Position numbers and translations under genes: made by a program | Assembly: GCF_019084075.1 (NCBI RefSeq) | Contig: NZ_JAHREN010000001.1 | Coordinates: 124,001 to 188,000 of the forward strand | Length of the DNA stretch: 64,000 nucleotides | Direction: 5' to 3' | Source of the DNA: Siccirubricoccus sp. G192 | GTDB lineage: Bacteria; Pseudomonadota; Alphaproteobacteria; Acetobacterales; Acetobacteraceae | In this document: positions 30,194 through 38,700 of the stretch, piece after piece | How positions within the stretch are numbered: position 1 is the stretch's first letter | Layout of the letters: every line of letters begins with the position of its first letter | The notes under the pieces: model-generated | What the model was told of the DNA's origin: nothing | Databases searched by the model: none | What the model saw: the letters and a program-made list of their open reading frames with translations, nothing else

Positions 30194-30367
30194 TCAGCTA
30201 CCGCAGCGGCATCCGGAACCGCAGTGGCTCTCCTGTCCGCACCGGCACGCATCGCCGCACCGGCAATCTGAGCCGCACGCGCAGGATGCCGCGGCCTTGG
30301 CGCCGCAGCGGCAGTCAGGGCCGCAGGTGCAGGTCGGCCGGCAGTTGCAGTTGAAGTCGGTGGACAT
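30194..30367 (-). CDS. Metallothionein-like Cys-rich small protein (57 residues, 15 Cys)
   Basis: Read from ATG 30367, five bases after GGAGGT, to TGA at 30194. Begins MSTDFNCNCRPTCTCGPDCR and continues with repeated CxCG units (CACGSDCRCG, ACRCG, GCRCGS). Cys at residues 7, 9, 13, 15, 19, 21, 29, 31, 35, 37, 41, 43, 49, 53 and 55; one His; one aromatic (Phe5). No signal peptide, so cytoplasmic. The Cys spacing (CxC and CxCGxxCxC) is that of metallothioneins binding Cu(I) or Zn in thiolate clusters. It lies 60 bases from the end of copA (convergent) and 72 bases after the AraC gene on the same strand. It fits buffering of cytoplasmic copper; not assignable to a named family by eye. Confidence 0.85.
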   Translation of the reverse strand: MSTDFNCNCRPTCTCGPDCRCGAKAAASCACGSDCRCGDACRCGQESHCGSGCRCGS

Positions 30368-30439
30368 CGTGACCTCCGTGGCTTGGGTTGACGCCCTGAA
30401 CCTATCCGCGTCCCGCGGTGGTTCGCTTGAACGAAGGGG

Positions 30440-31202
30440 CTACCCGATGTGCAGCGAAGAGGGCGCGAGGCCGAACATGCGCCTGAAGGTGCGGCTCAGG
30501 TGTGCGGAGTCGGCGAAGCCGGCATCGTGCGCCGCGTCGGTCAGCGAGCCGCCCGCGGCGAACACGTCCACCGCTCGCCCGAGCCGGAGCCAAAGGGCAT
30601 ACCCGCGGTAGGGGAGCCCCGTCTCGGCCACGAAGAGGTGCCGGAAGCGGCCCGCCGAGAGGCCAACTGCCGCGGCAGCCTCCCCCAGGGTGGGGGGGAT
30701 CGTCGACCCGGTCGGAGAGCAGCCGTATCGCGCGGAGGACCCGCGGATCTGGCGTGCCCTTCGGCACGGCGCCACCTCGGAGGCGGTCGACGATGCCGCG
30801 GGCGATCTCCTCCATCCGGGTCCGCCCGCCGGCGGTCCGGTAAGCCTCGAGCAGCAGGGCGGGCCCGTCCCCCAGGTGCTCGGGTGAAAGCCGCGAGATG
30901 GTTCCGCCGCGGCAGTGCTTCTCCTGGAGGGCCAGACCCTCGACGGATTCCGGCTCGACGAAGACCAGGGCCACCGTCCCCTCCGCCGAGAACACGTGCG
31001 GCCGGTTCGCGGCCACGATGGCGGCGGTCAGGCCTTCACCGAAGTCCGGGGTCGCGGGATCGCGGAGGCGGAACTCCCCATGCAGCGCCATGGTGATCTG
31101 GATCGCGTGGTGGGCATGCAGACCGGTGGTCGCCTTGGTCTCGCCAATCCAGATGCTGCCGCCCTGCCAGATGGCAATCCGGCCGCTCGACGTGACCTGC
31201 AT
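30440..31202 (-). CDS. AraC-family regulator (frame broken by one base at a G7 run)
   Basis: Start ATG 31202 after GGAAGGG. The N-terminal cupin-like sensing half has IWQGGSIWIGETKAT, LHAHHAIQITMALHGEF and ANRPHVF. The C-terminal double helix-turn-helix has LGEAAAAVGLSAGRFRHLF (HTH1), then SLTDAAHDAGFADSAHLSR and TFRRMFGLAPSSL (HTH2). The halves are in different frames; one extra G among seven at 30692-30698 accounts for it, giving DDPPTLGEAAAA and 253 residues. It is directly upstream of the metallothionein-like gene, so it may control that gene; the His pair in the sensing half might bind metal, but this is speculation. Confidence 0.85.
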
Positions 31203-31625
31203 GTCGCAGCCCTTCCCCCTGCGCCGAATGCCCTCGGCGGACCGGCCCGAAGCCCCTCTCCGGCGAGATGCGCCCGTCCTGCCACCGAGTCTATCGCAAT
31301 GGTGAGATTGGCCTCCCACTGACGATCTTACGGCTGACCGCCGGGGCCGCGCCCTCGGCAATGCGCCGGGGTCGCTCGCCGATGCCGCGCAGTTGTGCCC
31401 TCGCTGCGGCGAGAGATAGCGGGCACAGGACAGCGCCAGCTGCCAATGCGCCCAGGTCCCGCCGCGGCGGCCTCGCAGGCCGGTCAGACGGGCTGGTTGA
31501 GGGCCATCACGGACCCGTCTTGCCCACTTATTGCCTCCAAACCCGGCAGCGTGTGGCCGCCGTCAACAGGAATTCTGATTCGACGCCTATCCAGACGCTG
31601 GCGTGCTGAGAGGTAGTAGCGATCC
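31203..31625. other. Intergenic, about 420 bases, no confident gene
   Basis: Between the AraC gene start and the end of the IalB-like gene. On the minus strand a short tail reading PVDGGHTLPGLEAISG (about 31500-31570) resembles the end of a short-chain dehydrogenase or another enzyme fragment, but no start or Rossmann motif exists. Probably decayed sequence. Confidence 0.4.
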
Positions 31626-32228
31626 TCACCGGCGCTCAGGAGAGCGGAGAGCGCCGAGAGCGTTGGCGAGTCCACGGAGCGATATTGGCAGGGAGAGCAC
31701 TTGGCCATCTCCGTCGTGATACTCGAGCTTGGCAGGTCCGGCCCGGTGGGTAAGCGAGCCAAGCTCGGCGTCCGAAGGCTGTGTCTCGGCGAAGCAGCCG
31801 CGGGGCAGGCAGCGGCGGAAGGCGAGCATAAGAGCGGGCTGACCCTCCATGCTGAGGCGCAGGGGCTCGGTAACAGTTGTGCTCGTCCCGACCTGAACTG
31901 AAATCGAGATCGAAGATTGGGCGGGTGGGGTGGTGCGACGCATGGTGATGTGGGCCAGCGACTGGCCACGCTGGTCAAGGATCGTCTGGGTCACCTCGCA
32001 GGTGCCCTCCTCCGTACCGGGCGGAAGTTCGCAGCGCAACACCCAGTCGCCGTAAGAAGCCGTGGTGCGATTGGGACGTGGCACCGCCGCCTGTTCCCGT
32101 ACGGGCGGGGACGGCGCGGTGGTCGGCGGTGTGCTGCGGGATGGCGCCTGGGCCAGGGCGCTCCAGGGCTGGCTGCATAGGGCTGTCAACATCGCGAGGG
32201 CGGTGGCACGAGGGAGTGTCGTGGGCAT
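31626..32228 (-). CDS. IalB-like exported protein (invasion-associated locus B family)
   Basis: 200 residues from ATG 32228, with signal peptide (ATALAMLTALCSQPWSALAQA) and a Pro/Thr-rich linker. The folded part begins TTASYGDWVLRCEL, the hallmark of IalB proteins, followed by CEVTQTILDQRGQSLAHI, CLPRGCFAE (paired Cys) and the ending LRGLANALGAL. IalB proteins are periplasmic or surface proteins of alphaproteobacteria with poorly known roles. Lies directly after the end of the broken autotransporter gene. Intact. Confidence 0.88.
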   Translation of the reverse strand: MPTTLPRATALAMLTALCSQPWSALAQAPSRSTPPTTAPSPPVREQAAVPRPNRTTASYGDWVLRCELPPGTEEGTCEVTQTILDQRGQSLAHITMRRTTPPAQSSISISVQVGTSTTVTEPLRLSMEGQPALMLAFRRCLPRGCFAETQPSDAELGSLTHRAGPAKLEYHDGDGQVLSLPISLRGLANALGALRSPERR

Positions 32229-32271
32229 CGCGGATCGTCCTTCTCGCGGGGTGGTGCTCTCGTGAAACTGC

Positions 32272-32709
32272 TCAGAATCGGTAGGCGAGCCGTCCCATGC
32301 CAGCATGACCTGTATAGCCGTCGCCGGTCTCCGCGCTGTACTGGAGCCGGAAGTCCCAGTTCGTGCTACTCAACAATTCGGCGCCGGCCGTGAATTTGCC
32401 GAGCACGTCCGGGATCGGCGTGGCGGCGCGGAAACCCCGGCTTTCCGTCTGTCCGGCAAAGCGTGCCGTGGCTGCCCAGTCGCTATTAGCGAGGAAAGCA
32501 ATGCCTGCACTTGCGAAGGGGCGCAGCACGGCCGCATTGCCGAGAGGAATGCGTCCACCGATCTCGACCGCGGGGGTGGCAGCAAAGGTGGAAGCACCCT
32601 CGGCCTCCACCGCCAGATTGAAGGGTCCTGCGCCGGTTTCCGTATAGCTGCTGCTCTGCACATAGTTCAGGTGCAGGTCGATCCGAGGCTGCAGATACCA
32701 GCCTGCTTA
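32272..32709 (-). pseudogene. Autotransporter gene, fragment 3: end of the beta-barrel
   Basis: Reads AGWYLQPRIDLHLNYVQSSS, then ATPAVEIGGRIPLGNAAVLRPF, and ends GYTGHAGMGRLAYRF with the C-terminal Phe expected of outer-membrane barrels. This is the last third of the autotransporter barrel. It is cut off from the rest by the IS5-family element (32710-33613), and the IS end brings a stop codon just before the fragment. It cannot be expressed as part of the protein. Confidence 0.85.
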
Positions 32710-33613
32710 GAGCGTATCCCAGTAGGAGGATGATCCTCGGCTCTCCATCTACCTGGGATGACGAGAGGGACTGCACGGAAAGCGAGGAAGTGGCGCGTTC
32801 GGGACGACGGCTGGCGGTTGCCGGACGCGCTCTGGGCCAAGATGGGGCCACTGCTGCCACCACGCCCGCCGCACCCACTGGGCTGCCACAACCCGCGGGT
32901 GCCGGACCGGGCGGCGATGGACGCCATCTTCTTCGTGCTGCGCACGGGGTGTCAGTGGAATGCGCTGCGGGAGACCACGATCTGCTCGTCGTCCTCGGCG
33001 CACCGGCGCTTCCAGGAGTGGCTCGCGGCCGGGGTCTTCGCGGCGTTCTGGCGCGAGGGCCTGCTGGCCTACGACGCACTGCGTGGCATCGCCTGGACCT
33101 GGTTGGCGCTGGACGGGGCGATGGGCAAGGCGCCGCTGGGTGGCGAGAAAACCGGCCGCAACCCGACGGACCGCGGCAAGCGCGGGGTGAAGCGCCTGGT
33201 GCTGACCGACGGCCGCGGCGTCCCGCTCGGGGCGACCATCGACGGGGCCAACCGCAACGATCACAAGCTGATGCGGGAGACGCTCGAGGCCATCCCGATC
33301 GAGCGGCCCGAACCGACCCGCCGTCGACCGCAGCACCTCTGCCTCGACAAGGACTTCGACTACGACGAGCCGCGCGCCCTGGCCGAGGAGTTCGGCTTCA
33401 CCCTGCACCTGCGCACACGCGGCGAGGAGGTCAGCGCCAAGCGTCACGCCCGGGCCAAGGCGCGGCGCTGGGTGGTGGAGCGCACGCATTCATGGCTCCA
33501 TCGGTTCCGCTCGATCCTGATCCGCTGGGCCAAGAAACCCAGCAACTACCTCGCGCAGCTCCACTTCGCACTCGCCATCATCACCTGGCGACATGCCCTA
33601 CCGGGATAGGCTC
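32710..33613 (+). mobile_element. IS5-family insertion sequence inside the autotransporter gene
   Basis: About 904 bases bounded by inverted repeats (GAGCGTATCCCAGTAGG on the left; GAGCCTATCCCGGTAGG read from the right) and flanked by TA on both sides. The longer match CTTAGAGC/GCTCTAAG shows the target was itself palindromic. It carries one intact transposase gene and splits the beta-barrel. By my reading, simple removal with one TA leaves the host frame one base out. Confidence 0.85.
32758..33609 (+). CDS. IS5-family transposase, intact
   Basis: 283 residues, single frame. Helical N-terminus WRLPDALWAKMGPLLPPRPP, then the DDE core: first Asp in TWLALDGAMGKAPLGG, second in HLCLDKDFDYDEPRALAEEF (conserved C-terminal side of the core), Glu in RRWVVERTHSWLHRFRS. 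The ending LHFALAIITWRH is typical. All three catalytic residues and both inverted repeats are present, so the element may still move. Confidence 0.92.
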   Translation: MTRGTARKARKWRVRDDGWRLPDALWAKMGPLLPPRPPHPLGCHNPRVPDRAAMDAIFFVLRTGCQWNALRETTICSSSSAHRRFQEWLAAGVFAAFWREGLLAYDALRGIAWTWLALDGAMGKAPLGGEKTGRNPTDRGKRGVKRLVLTDGRGVPLGATIDGANRNDHKLMRETLEAIPIERPEPTRRRPQHLCLDKDFDYDEPRALAEEFGFTLHLRTRGEEVSAKRHARAKARRWVVERTHSWLHRFRSILIRWAKKPSNYLAQLHFALAIITWRHALPG

Positions 33614-34111
33614 TAAGGGCACCTGATAGGCGATGCGCGAATGGACGCCCAAGTGCCAGGCGGTCGGCGAGGCACTCGCCGTGCCGCCGACCGGGCCTAT
33701 GAAGACGCTGCGCCTGCTGTCATACCAACCATAGCCGAAATCGAGCACGCCGGAGACCTGCCAGGGCCCGGTTTGGTAGCGCAGGATTGCGCCCGCCAGC
33801 AAGCTGTCGCCCCTCACCGTGGCGGTGCCGCCATCGCCGCGGAACTCGCTGTTCTCATAGGCGAGGGAGCCGCCAAGGAACCAGCCGGGGGCGATCTCAC
33901 GCTGGCCGCCGGCCTGGAAAGTCCAGGCGTTCATCCGGTAGCCGAGCGCACCACCCCTGCCGTCCTGGTCGGCATGGCCGCCGAAGAAGCGTGCCCAGCC
34001 GCAGCTGGCCTCATCCTGCGATAGGCCGGCCCCCTCGAAGGTCGCGCAGTCGTTCAGCATGTTGGTGATGAAATTCTGGCTCGAGCTGTGGCGGAAGCGG
34101 TATTTGTCAAA
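33614..34111 (-). pseudogene. Autotransporter gene, fragment 2: first part of the beta-barrel
   Basis: From just inside the IS3-family end: DKYRFRHSSSQNFITNMLND, then CGWARFFGGHADQDGRGG, AWTFQAGGQREIAPGWFLGG and SLAYENSEFRGDGGTATVRG, up to RIAYQVPL at the IS5 insertion. Alternating hydrophobic strands are those of an autotransporter barrel. Bounded by IS3-type (34112) and IS5-type (33613) elements. Confidence 0.85.
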
Positions 34112-35744
34112 GAAGTTGTCCGGTGCCCATCAGGCGGCGTCTCTGATTTCGTGGTCGCTGATGTCGCGCTCGGGGTTGAGGCAGACGTCGCCGACCGGCG
34201 CCCAGTTTCGGATTTGGCGTGACCACCGCGCGGGGTTGGCGGCGCGAGCTTCGGTATAGAGCTCGGTCCGACGCTCGAGGAGCGCGCGATCCTCACCTGC
34301 ATGCCGGGCGCTGGGCGTGACGAACTGGATCGCGCTGTGGCGGTGCTCGTGGTTGTACCAGGCCACAAAACGGGCGACCCAGTGTTGCGCGTCCTCCCTG
34401 CTGGCGAACCCCGATGCTGGCCAGTCCGGCCTGTACTTGCAGGTACGGAACAGGGCTTCGGAGAACGGGTTGTCGTCACTGACGCGCGGGCGGCTGTAGG
34501 AGGCGATGACGCCGAGCCGTTCGAGGGTGGCCTTCATGGTCGCGCCCTTCATCGGGCTGCCGTTGTCGGCGTGCAGGACGAGAGGGCGGGTGAGGCAGCC
34601 CTCGGCCCAGACCGCGCGGCGCACGAGCTCGGCGGCCAGCTCGGCGGCTTCGCGCTCGTGGACCTCCCAGCCGACAATCTTGCGGCTGTAGACGTCGAGG
34701 ATGAGGTAGAGATAGAAGAACCCGCCCCGGATCGGGCCGGGCATCCAGGTGATGTCCCAGCTCCAGACTTCGCAGGGGCCGCGGGCGCGGTGACTGGTCG
34801 GCGGTTGGCGACGCGCCGGCGGCCTCGCCCGGCCACGGTGGTGCTGCTGACCCTCAGCCCGCAGGATGCGGTAGAAGCTTGCTTCCGAGGCGATGTAGCG
34901 GCCCTGGTCTGCGAGGCGGGGCACGATCTGACTTGGCGGCAGGCTCTTGAAGGCCTGGCTGTTGCAGGCCTCCAGCACGGCCTGGCGTTCCGCCTCGGAC
35001 AGCCTGTTGCCCGGTGCTGGCCGAGGCGCCGTCGGGCGGCGGTCTTCGGGCGCGCCGTCCCGGGCCCGCCAGCGGCGACAGGTCCGTTCATCGAGCGCGA
35101 GTTCCGCACAGGCCTGGGCGCGGCGCGCGCCGGCCGCGACAGCCTGGTCGATCAGCGCCATGGCGTTCTGGCGATCTGGGGTGCTGATCATGCGTCCTCG
35201 CCGTCCCCCCCAGATCGCCGCGGCGTTTTTTCGCAGCACCAGCAGCGCCGCCGCCTCGGCCAGCGCCTTCTCCTTGCGCGCCAAGTCCCGCTCGATGGCC
35301 TTGATGCGCTTCTTCTCCTCCTTAGTCGCCTGGCCCAGCCGCTGGCTGCTGGCGCGGTCCCAGTCGTTGGCCTGCTCGCAGGCGGTCCGCCAGGCTTGGA
35401 TCTGCTCGGGGTAGAGACCCCGCTGGCGGCAGTAGGCGGCGAGATCGGCCTCGTTCAGGGCGGCGGTCTCGAGAACGGCGGCGAACTTGTCGCGCGACGT
35501 CCAACCCTCCGGGCCGGCGTCGGCATCGGGCAGGAGCCGCCCCTGGCGGCGAGCCTCGCGGCGCCAGGTGTGCAGCGTTGCCTCGGAGATCCCTTCCTCC
35601 TTGGCCAGCTGCCGCAAGGGCACCGCGTTCGGCGGCTCCAGCTTCCTCAGAACCGCCGCGCGGCGTTCCGTCGAGTAGGCCAAATCATCCCTCCGTCCCG
35701 CCCCTCTGGAAATGAGAGATCATCTCAAGGCGCCGGACAACTTC
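34112..35744 (-). mobile_element. IS3-family insertion sequence inside the autotransporter gene
   Basis: About 1.63 kb bounded by inverted repeats GAAGTTGTCCGG (left, 34112) and its complement CCGGACAACTTC (right, ending 35744). One long transposase frame on the minus strand. No target duplication could be read with certainty. It separates AAFPLWQ of the passenger/linker from the barrel segment FDKYRFRHS. Confidence 0.85.
34130..35683 (-). CDS. IS3-family transposase, OrfA and OrfB fused in one frame
   Basis: 517 residues. OrfA part (1-165): helix-turn-helix VPLRQLAKEEGISEATLHTW and a charged coiled-coil stretch rich in Lys/Glu. OrfB part from MISTPDRQNAMALIDQAV: integrase core with Asp in WSWDITWMPGP, Asp in VLHADNGSPMKGATM and Glu in NPFSEALFRTCKYRP. 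In this group OrfA and OrfB normally sit in different frames. Here they are joined at a seven-C run (35205-35211); with six C, OrfA would end IWGDGEDA with TGA overlapping the OrfB ATG. So the fusion is probably another one-base artefact. Confidence 0.88.
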   Translation of the reverse strand: MAYSTERRAAVLRKLEPPNAVPLRQLAKEEGISEATLHTWRREARRQGRLLPDADAGPEGWTSRDKFAAVLETAALNEADLAAYCRQRGLYPEQIQAWRTACEQANDWDRASSQRLGQATKEEKKRIKAIERDLARKEKALAEAAALLVLRKNAAAIWGGRRGRMISTPDRQNAMALIDQAVAAGARRAQACAELALDERTCRRWRARDGAPEDRRPTAPRPAPGNRLSEAERQAVLEACNSQAFKSLPPSQIVPRLADQGRYIASEASFYRILRAEGQQHHRGRARPPARRQPPTSHRARGPCEVWSWDITWMPGPIRGGFFYLYLILDVYSRKIVGWEVHEREAAELAAELVRRAVWAEGCLTRPLVLHADNGSPMKGATMKATLERLGVIASYSRPRVSDDNPFSEALFRTCKYRPDWPASGFASREDAQHWVARFVAWYNHEHRHSAIQFVTPSARHAGEDRALLERRTELYTEARAANPARWSRQIRNWAPVGDVCLNPERDISDHEIRDAA

Positions 35745-38700
35745 CCTGCCATAGGGGGAAGGCGGCGATGGCGCCGACCGTCTGCCCGGAGAGGCTGTGC
35801 AGGACCTGCCCATAGCGCGCCCCATTGCCGATCCCGGCCAGTGCCGTGAAGGCCGCGTCGAGCCTGGCACCCCCGTTCCAGAGTTCCTGCAAATGCCCTG
35901 CTACCTGGCGCTGGTTGTTGCCGAGCGCGCTGGCGGCCGCGCTGAACTCCGCCACGGGCTGCACCTGCAGGGCGCCGCCAGCCTGCCGCAGGTCGAAGCG
36001 AAAGAGATGCATGCGATTGGAGGAAAGGCCGGCGTCTACCATGACCCCATCAGTTGCCGTCAGCACGGTCACGGCACGGTTGGCAACCACCACCGGATGC
36101 ACCTCCACCGTGCCGCCCAGGCGCACGCTGCCCTGCACGCTGAGCTGATCGGCCGTGCCGGTGGCATGGTTGGTGTCCACCACAAGGCGGCCCGTCGTGC
36201 CCTGGACCAGGTCGCCCGTGAGCGCCGTCCGGCCAATCACCCCTGCCCCACCGACATGCAGGGTGCCCGCGTTCCGCAACACGCCGCCGCTCAGGTCGAT
36301 GGTGGTCGGGGCGTCGATCACGCCGCCCGGTCGGTTGTCGACGACGCTGCCGGTTCCGCCGCCGAGCACGATGTCGCCCTTGATCGAGCCGGTGTTGGTG
36401 ACGCTGGTGTTGCTTCGCGGCGTGTCCGCCGAGATGGCCAGGCCGCCAATCGACTCGATCCCGCCTGCATTCGTGATCTGGTTCGCCGTGCCGCCCAGCA
36501 GCCGGATCGCCGCGGTCTCACGCAGGTTCGGATTCTTGGGATCTGGTGTCCCGCCATCGACCTCCGAGAGCCGATCGATCGAGATCCGGATCGGGCCGGA
36601 GGATGTGCCGGCACTCTGAGCGAAGATGCCAGCCGATCCCACGCCGAACGTCTGGACACGGCTGCCGGTGAGCGACACCGTCACACCGCCGCCGGTGCCA
36701 CTGCCGCCCGCCGTGCCCCGCGCGATGATGCCGGTCGCCCCCGCGGCAGGGACGTCGTAGCCGATCAGGCCGCCGCCGCCGCCGATGCTCTGCGCGAAGA
36801 TGGCCGGGGCGTAGGAGCCAAACGTCCGGACAAATGCGTTGCTCGCTGTGATCGATACTGCACCTCCGTCGCCGCCATTGGCCTTCACCGCATTGGCTGT
36901 GCCGGACTGGTAGGAGCCGACCGCAGACAGGTCGCCGGCGACGCCGCCGCCACCGCCGATGCTCTGCGCCAGCACCCCGTAGGCGCCATTGCCGTTCGTG
37001 GTGATGGTCGTGTTGGTCTGTAGCTGGATGATGACGGGGCCGCCATTCCCGCTCGCGCCGCCAGCGCCGCCGGTGCCGCCCGGCGGCAGGGTGACCCGGC
37101 CACCCACCGCCATGCCGCCACCGCCGCCAATGGATTGCGCCAGGATGCCATGCGCATCGAGGCCCGATGTCGTGACCGGGCCACTGGTGGTGACCCGCAC
37201 CTCCCCGCCTTGGCCCGAGATGCCGTTCTGGCCACCGAAGGTCAGCGTCAGGCCATGGACATCACCGACACGCCCCTGCGGATTTACGATGATCTTGGAG
37301 GGGTCGAAGGTCTGATCGGTGGTCATGGTGCGCACCAGGCCGCCGCCGCCGCCGATGCTCTGTGCAAAGATGGCGATGCCATGCTTGCCGGTGGTGGTGA
37401 TGCTGCTGCCGCTGGTGCCGTCCCCGGTGGTCACGCTGACGGTGCCGCCATCACCGCCTCGGCCGCCATTGCCGCCAACACCGACCGAGAGGCTTTTCAA
37501 GGAGCCGCTGACCGTCCCGGCCAGCGATCCCTCGCCGCCACCGCCGCCGACGCTCTGTGCGAAGATGCCGAAGGCTGCGACGCCCTGGGTCAGGATGGTG
37601 CCGCCCGTGCCATTGACGACGGTCACCGGGCCGCCGATGCCACCACCCCCGCCCCTGCCGCCCACCCCGACCGCAGTCTGGACCGGCGTATCGTCGCTCG
37701 CCCCGCTGGTCGAACTCGCCGCCCCGCCACTTCCGCCGCCCCCACCGACACTCTGGGCGTAGATGCCGTCGGACTGGGCGCTGAAGGTGGCGATCGACCC
37801 GAGATTGGTCGCATTCGCGGCGCCCCCATTGCCTGCCGCGCCGCCGCTGCCCCCCGACCGAGACCGAGACGTTGATCTGCACGCTGGTGCCGTTCTCCGC
37901 CTCGCCGGCCTGTGGCTGCGTGAAGATGCCCCGCAACTCGTCATAGGTCGCCTTGATGTCCTCGCCAATCTGGCCGATCTGCAGGATGCCGTCGCCGAGG
38001 TTGATGACGTTCTGGTTGATGTTCAGCCCGGCTGACAGAGTGTCGAACAGGGCCTGCGCGTTGGACAATGTGGTCACGCCCCCGGCTGTCGCGCCGCCCT
38101 TGCCGCCCTTGCCGCCACCCCCGCCGATGCTCTGCACCGAGAGGGCAATGGCGTCGGTGCCCCGTGTCACGATGCTGCCGCTGTTCTGCACCGTTGCCGT
38201 GTTGCCGTTGCCGCCGGCGCCGCCGCTACCGCCGATGCCGACCGCAATGGCCAGGTTGCCGCCGCTGGCCGTGGCGGTGCCGCCACCGCCGGCCCCGCCA
38301 CCTCCGCCAACGCTCTGGGCGAACACGCCATCCGCTCCATCGCCGCGGGTGGTGATGGCACCGCTGTTGGTCAGGCCGACGATGCCGGCGTGCCCGCCGG
38401 TGCCACCCCTGCCGCCGATTCCAATGGAGGTGCTGAAGCTACCCTTGGCCTCATTGGACGATGCGGTGGCGTCTCCACCACCGCCGGTTCCGCCGCCCCC
38501 ACCGACGCTTTGCGCGAAGACGCCATAGGCATCCTGGCCCAGGGTCGCGATCAGCCCCTGGTTGGCGATGGTCACCGCACCGCCGGTACCGCCCGTCCCG
38601 CCGGCGCCACCGACCGCCACCGAGACTGAGACTGAAAGGCCGCCCCCGGTGTTGCCACCCGAATAGGAGGCGGCCGTGCTGTCGCCGCCGGTGCCACCAC

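Noticed and set aside
31484..31570. Possible short-chain dehydrogenase tail (PVDGGHTL)
   Set aside because: Under 30 residues, no Rossmann or catalytic Tyr-Lys motif upstream; may be chance.
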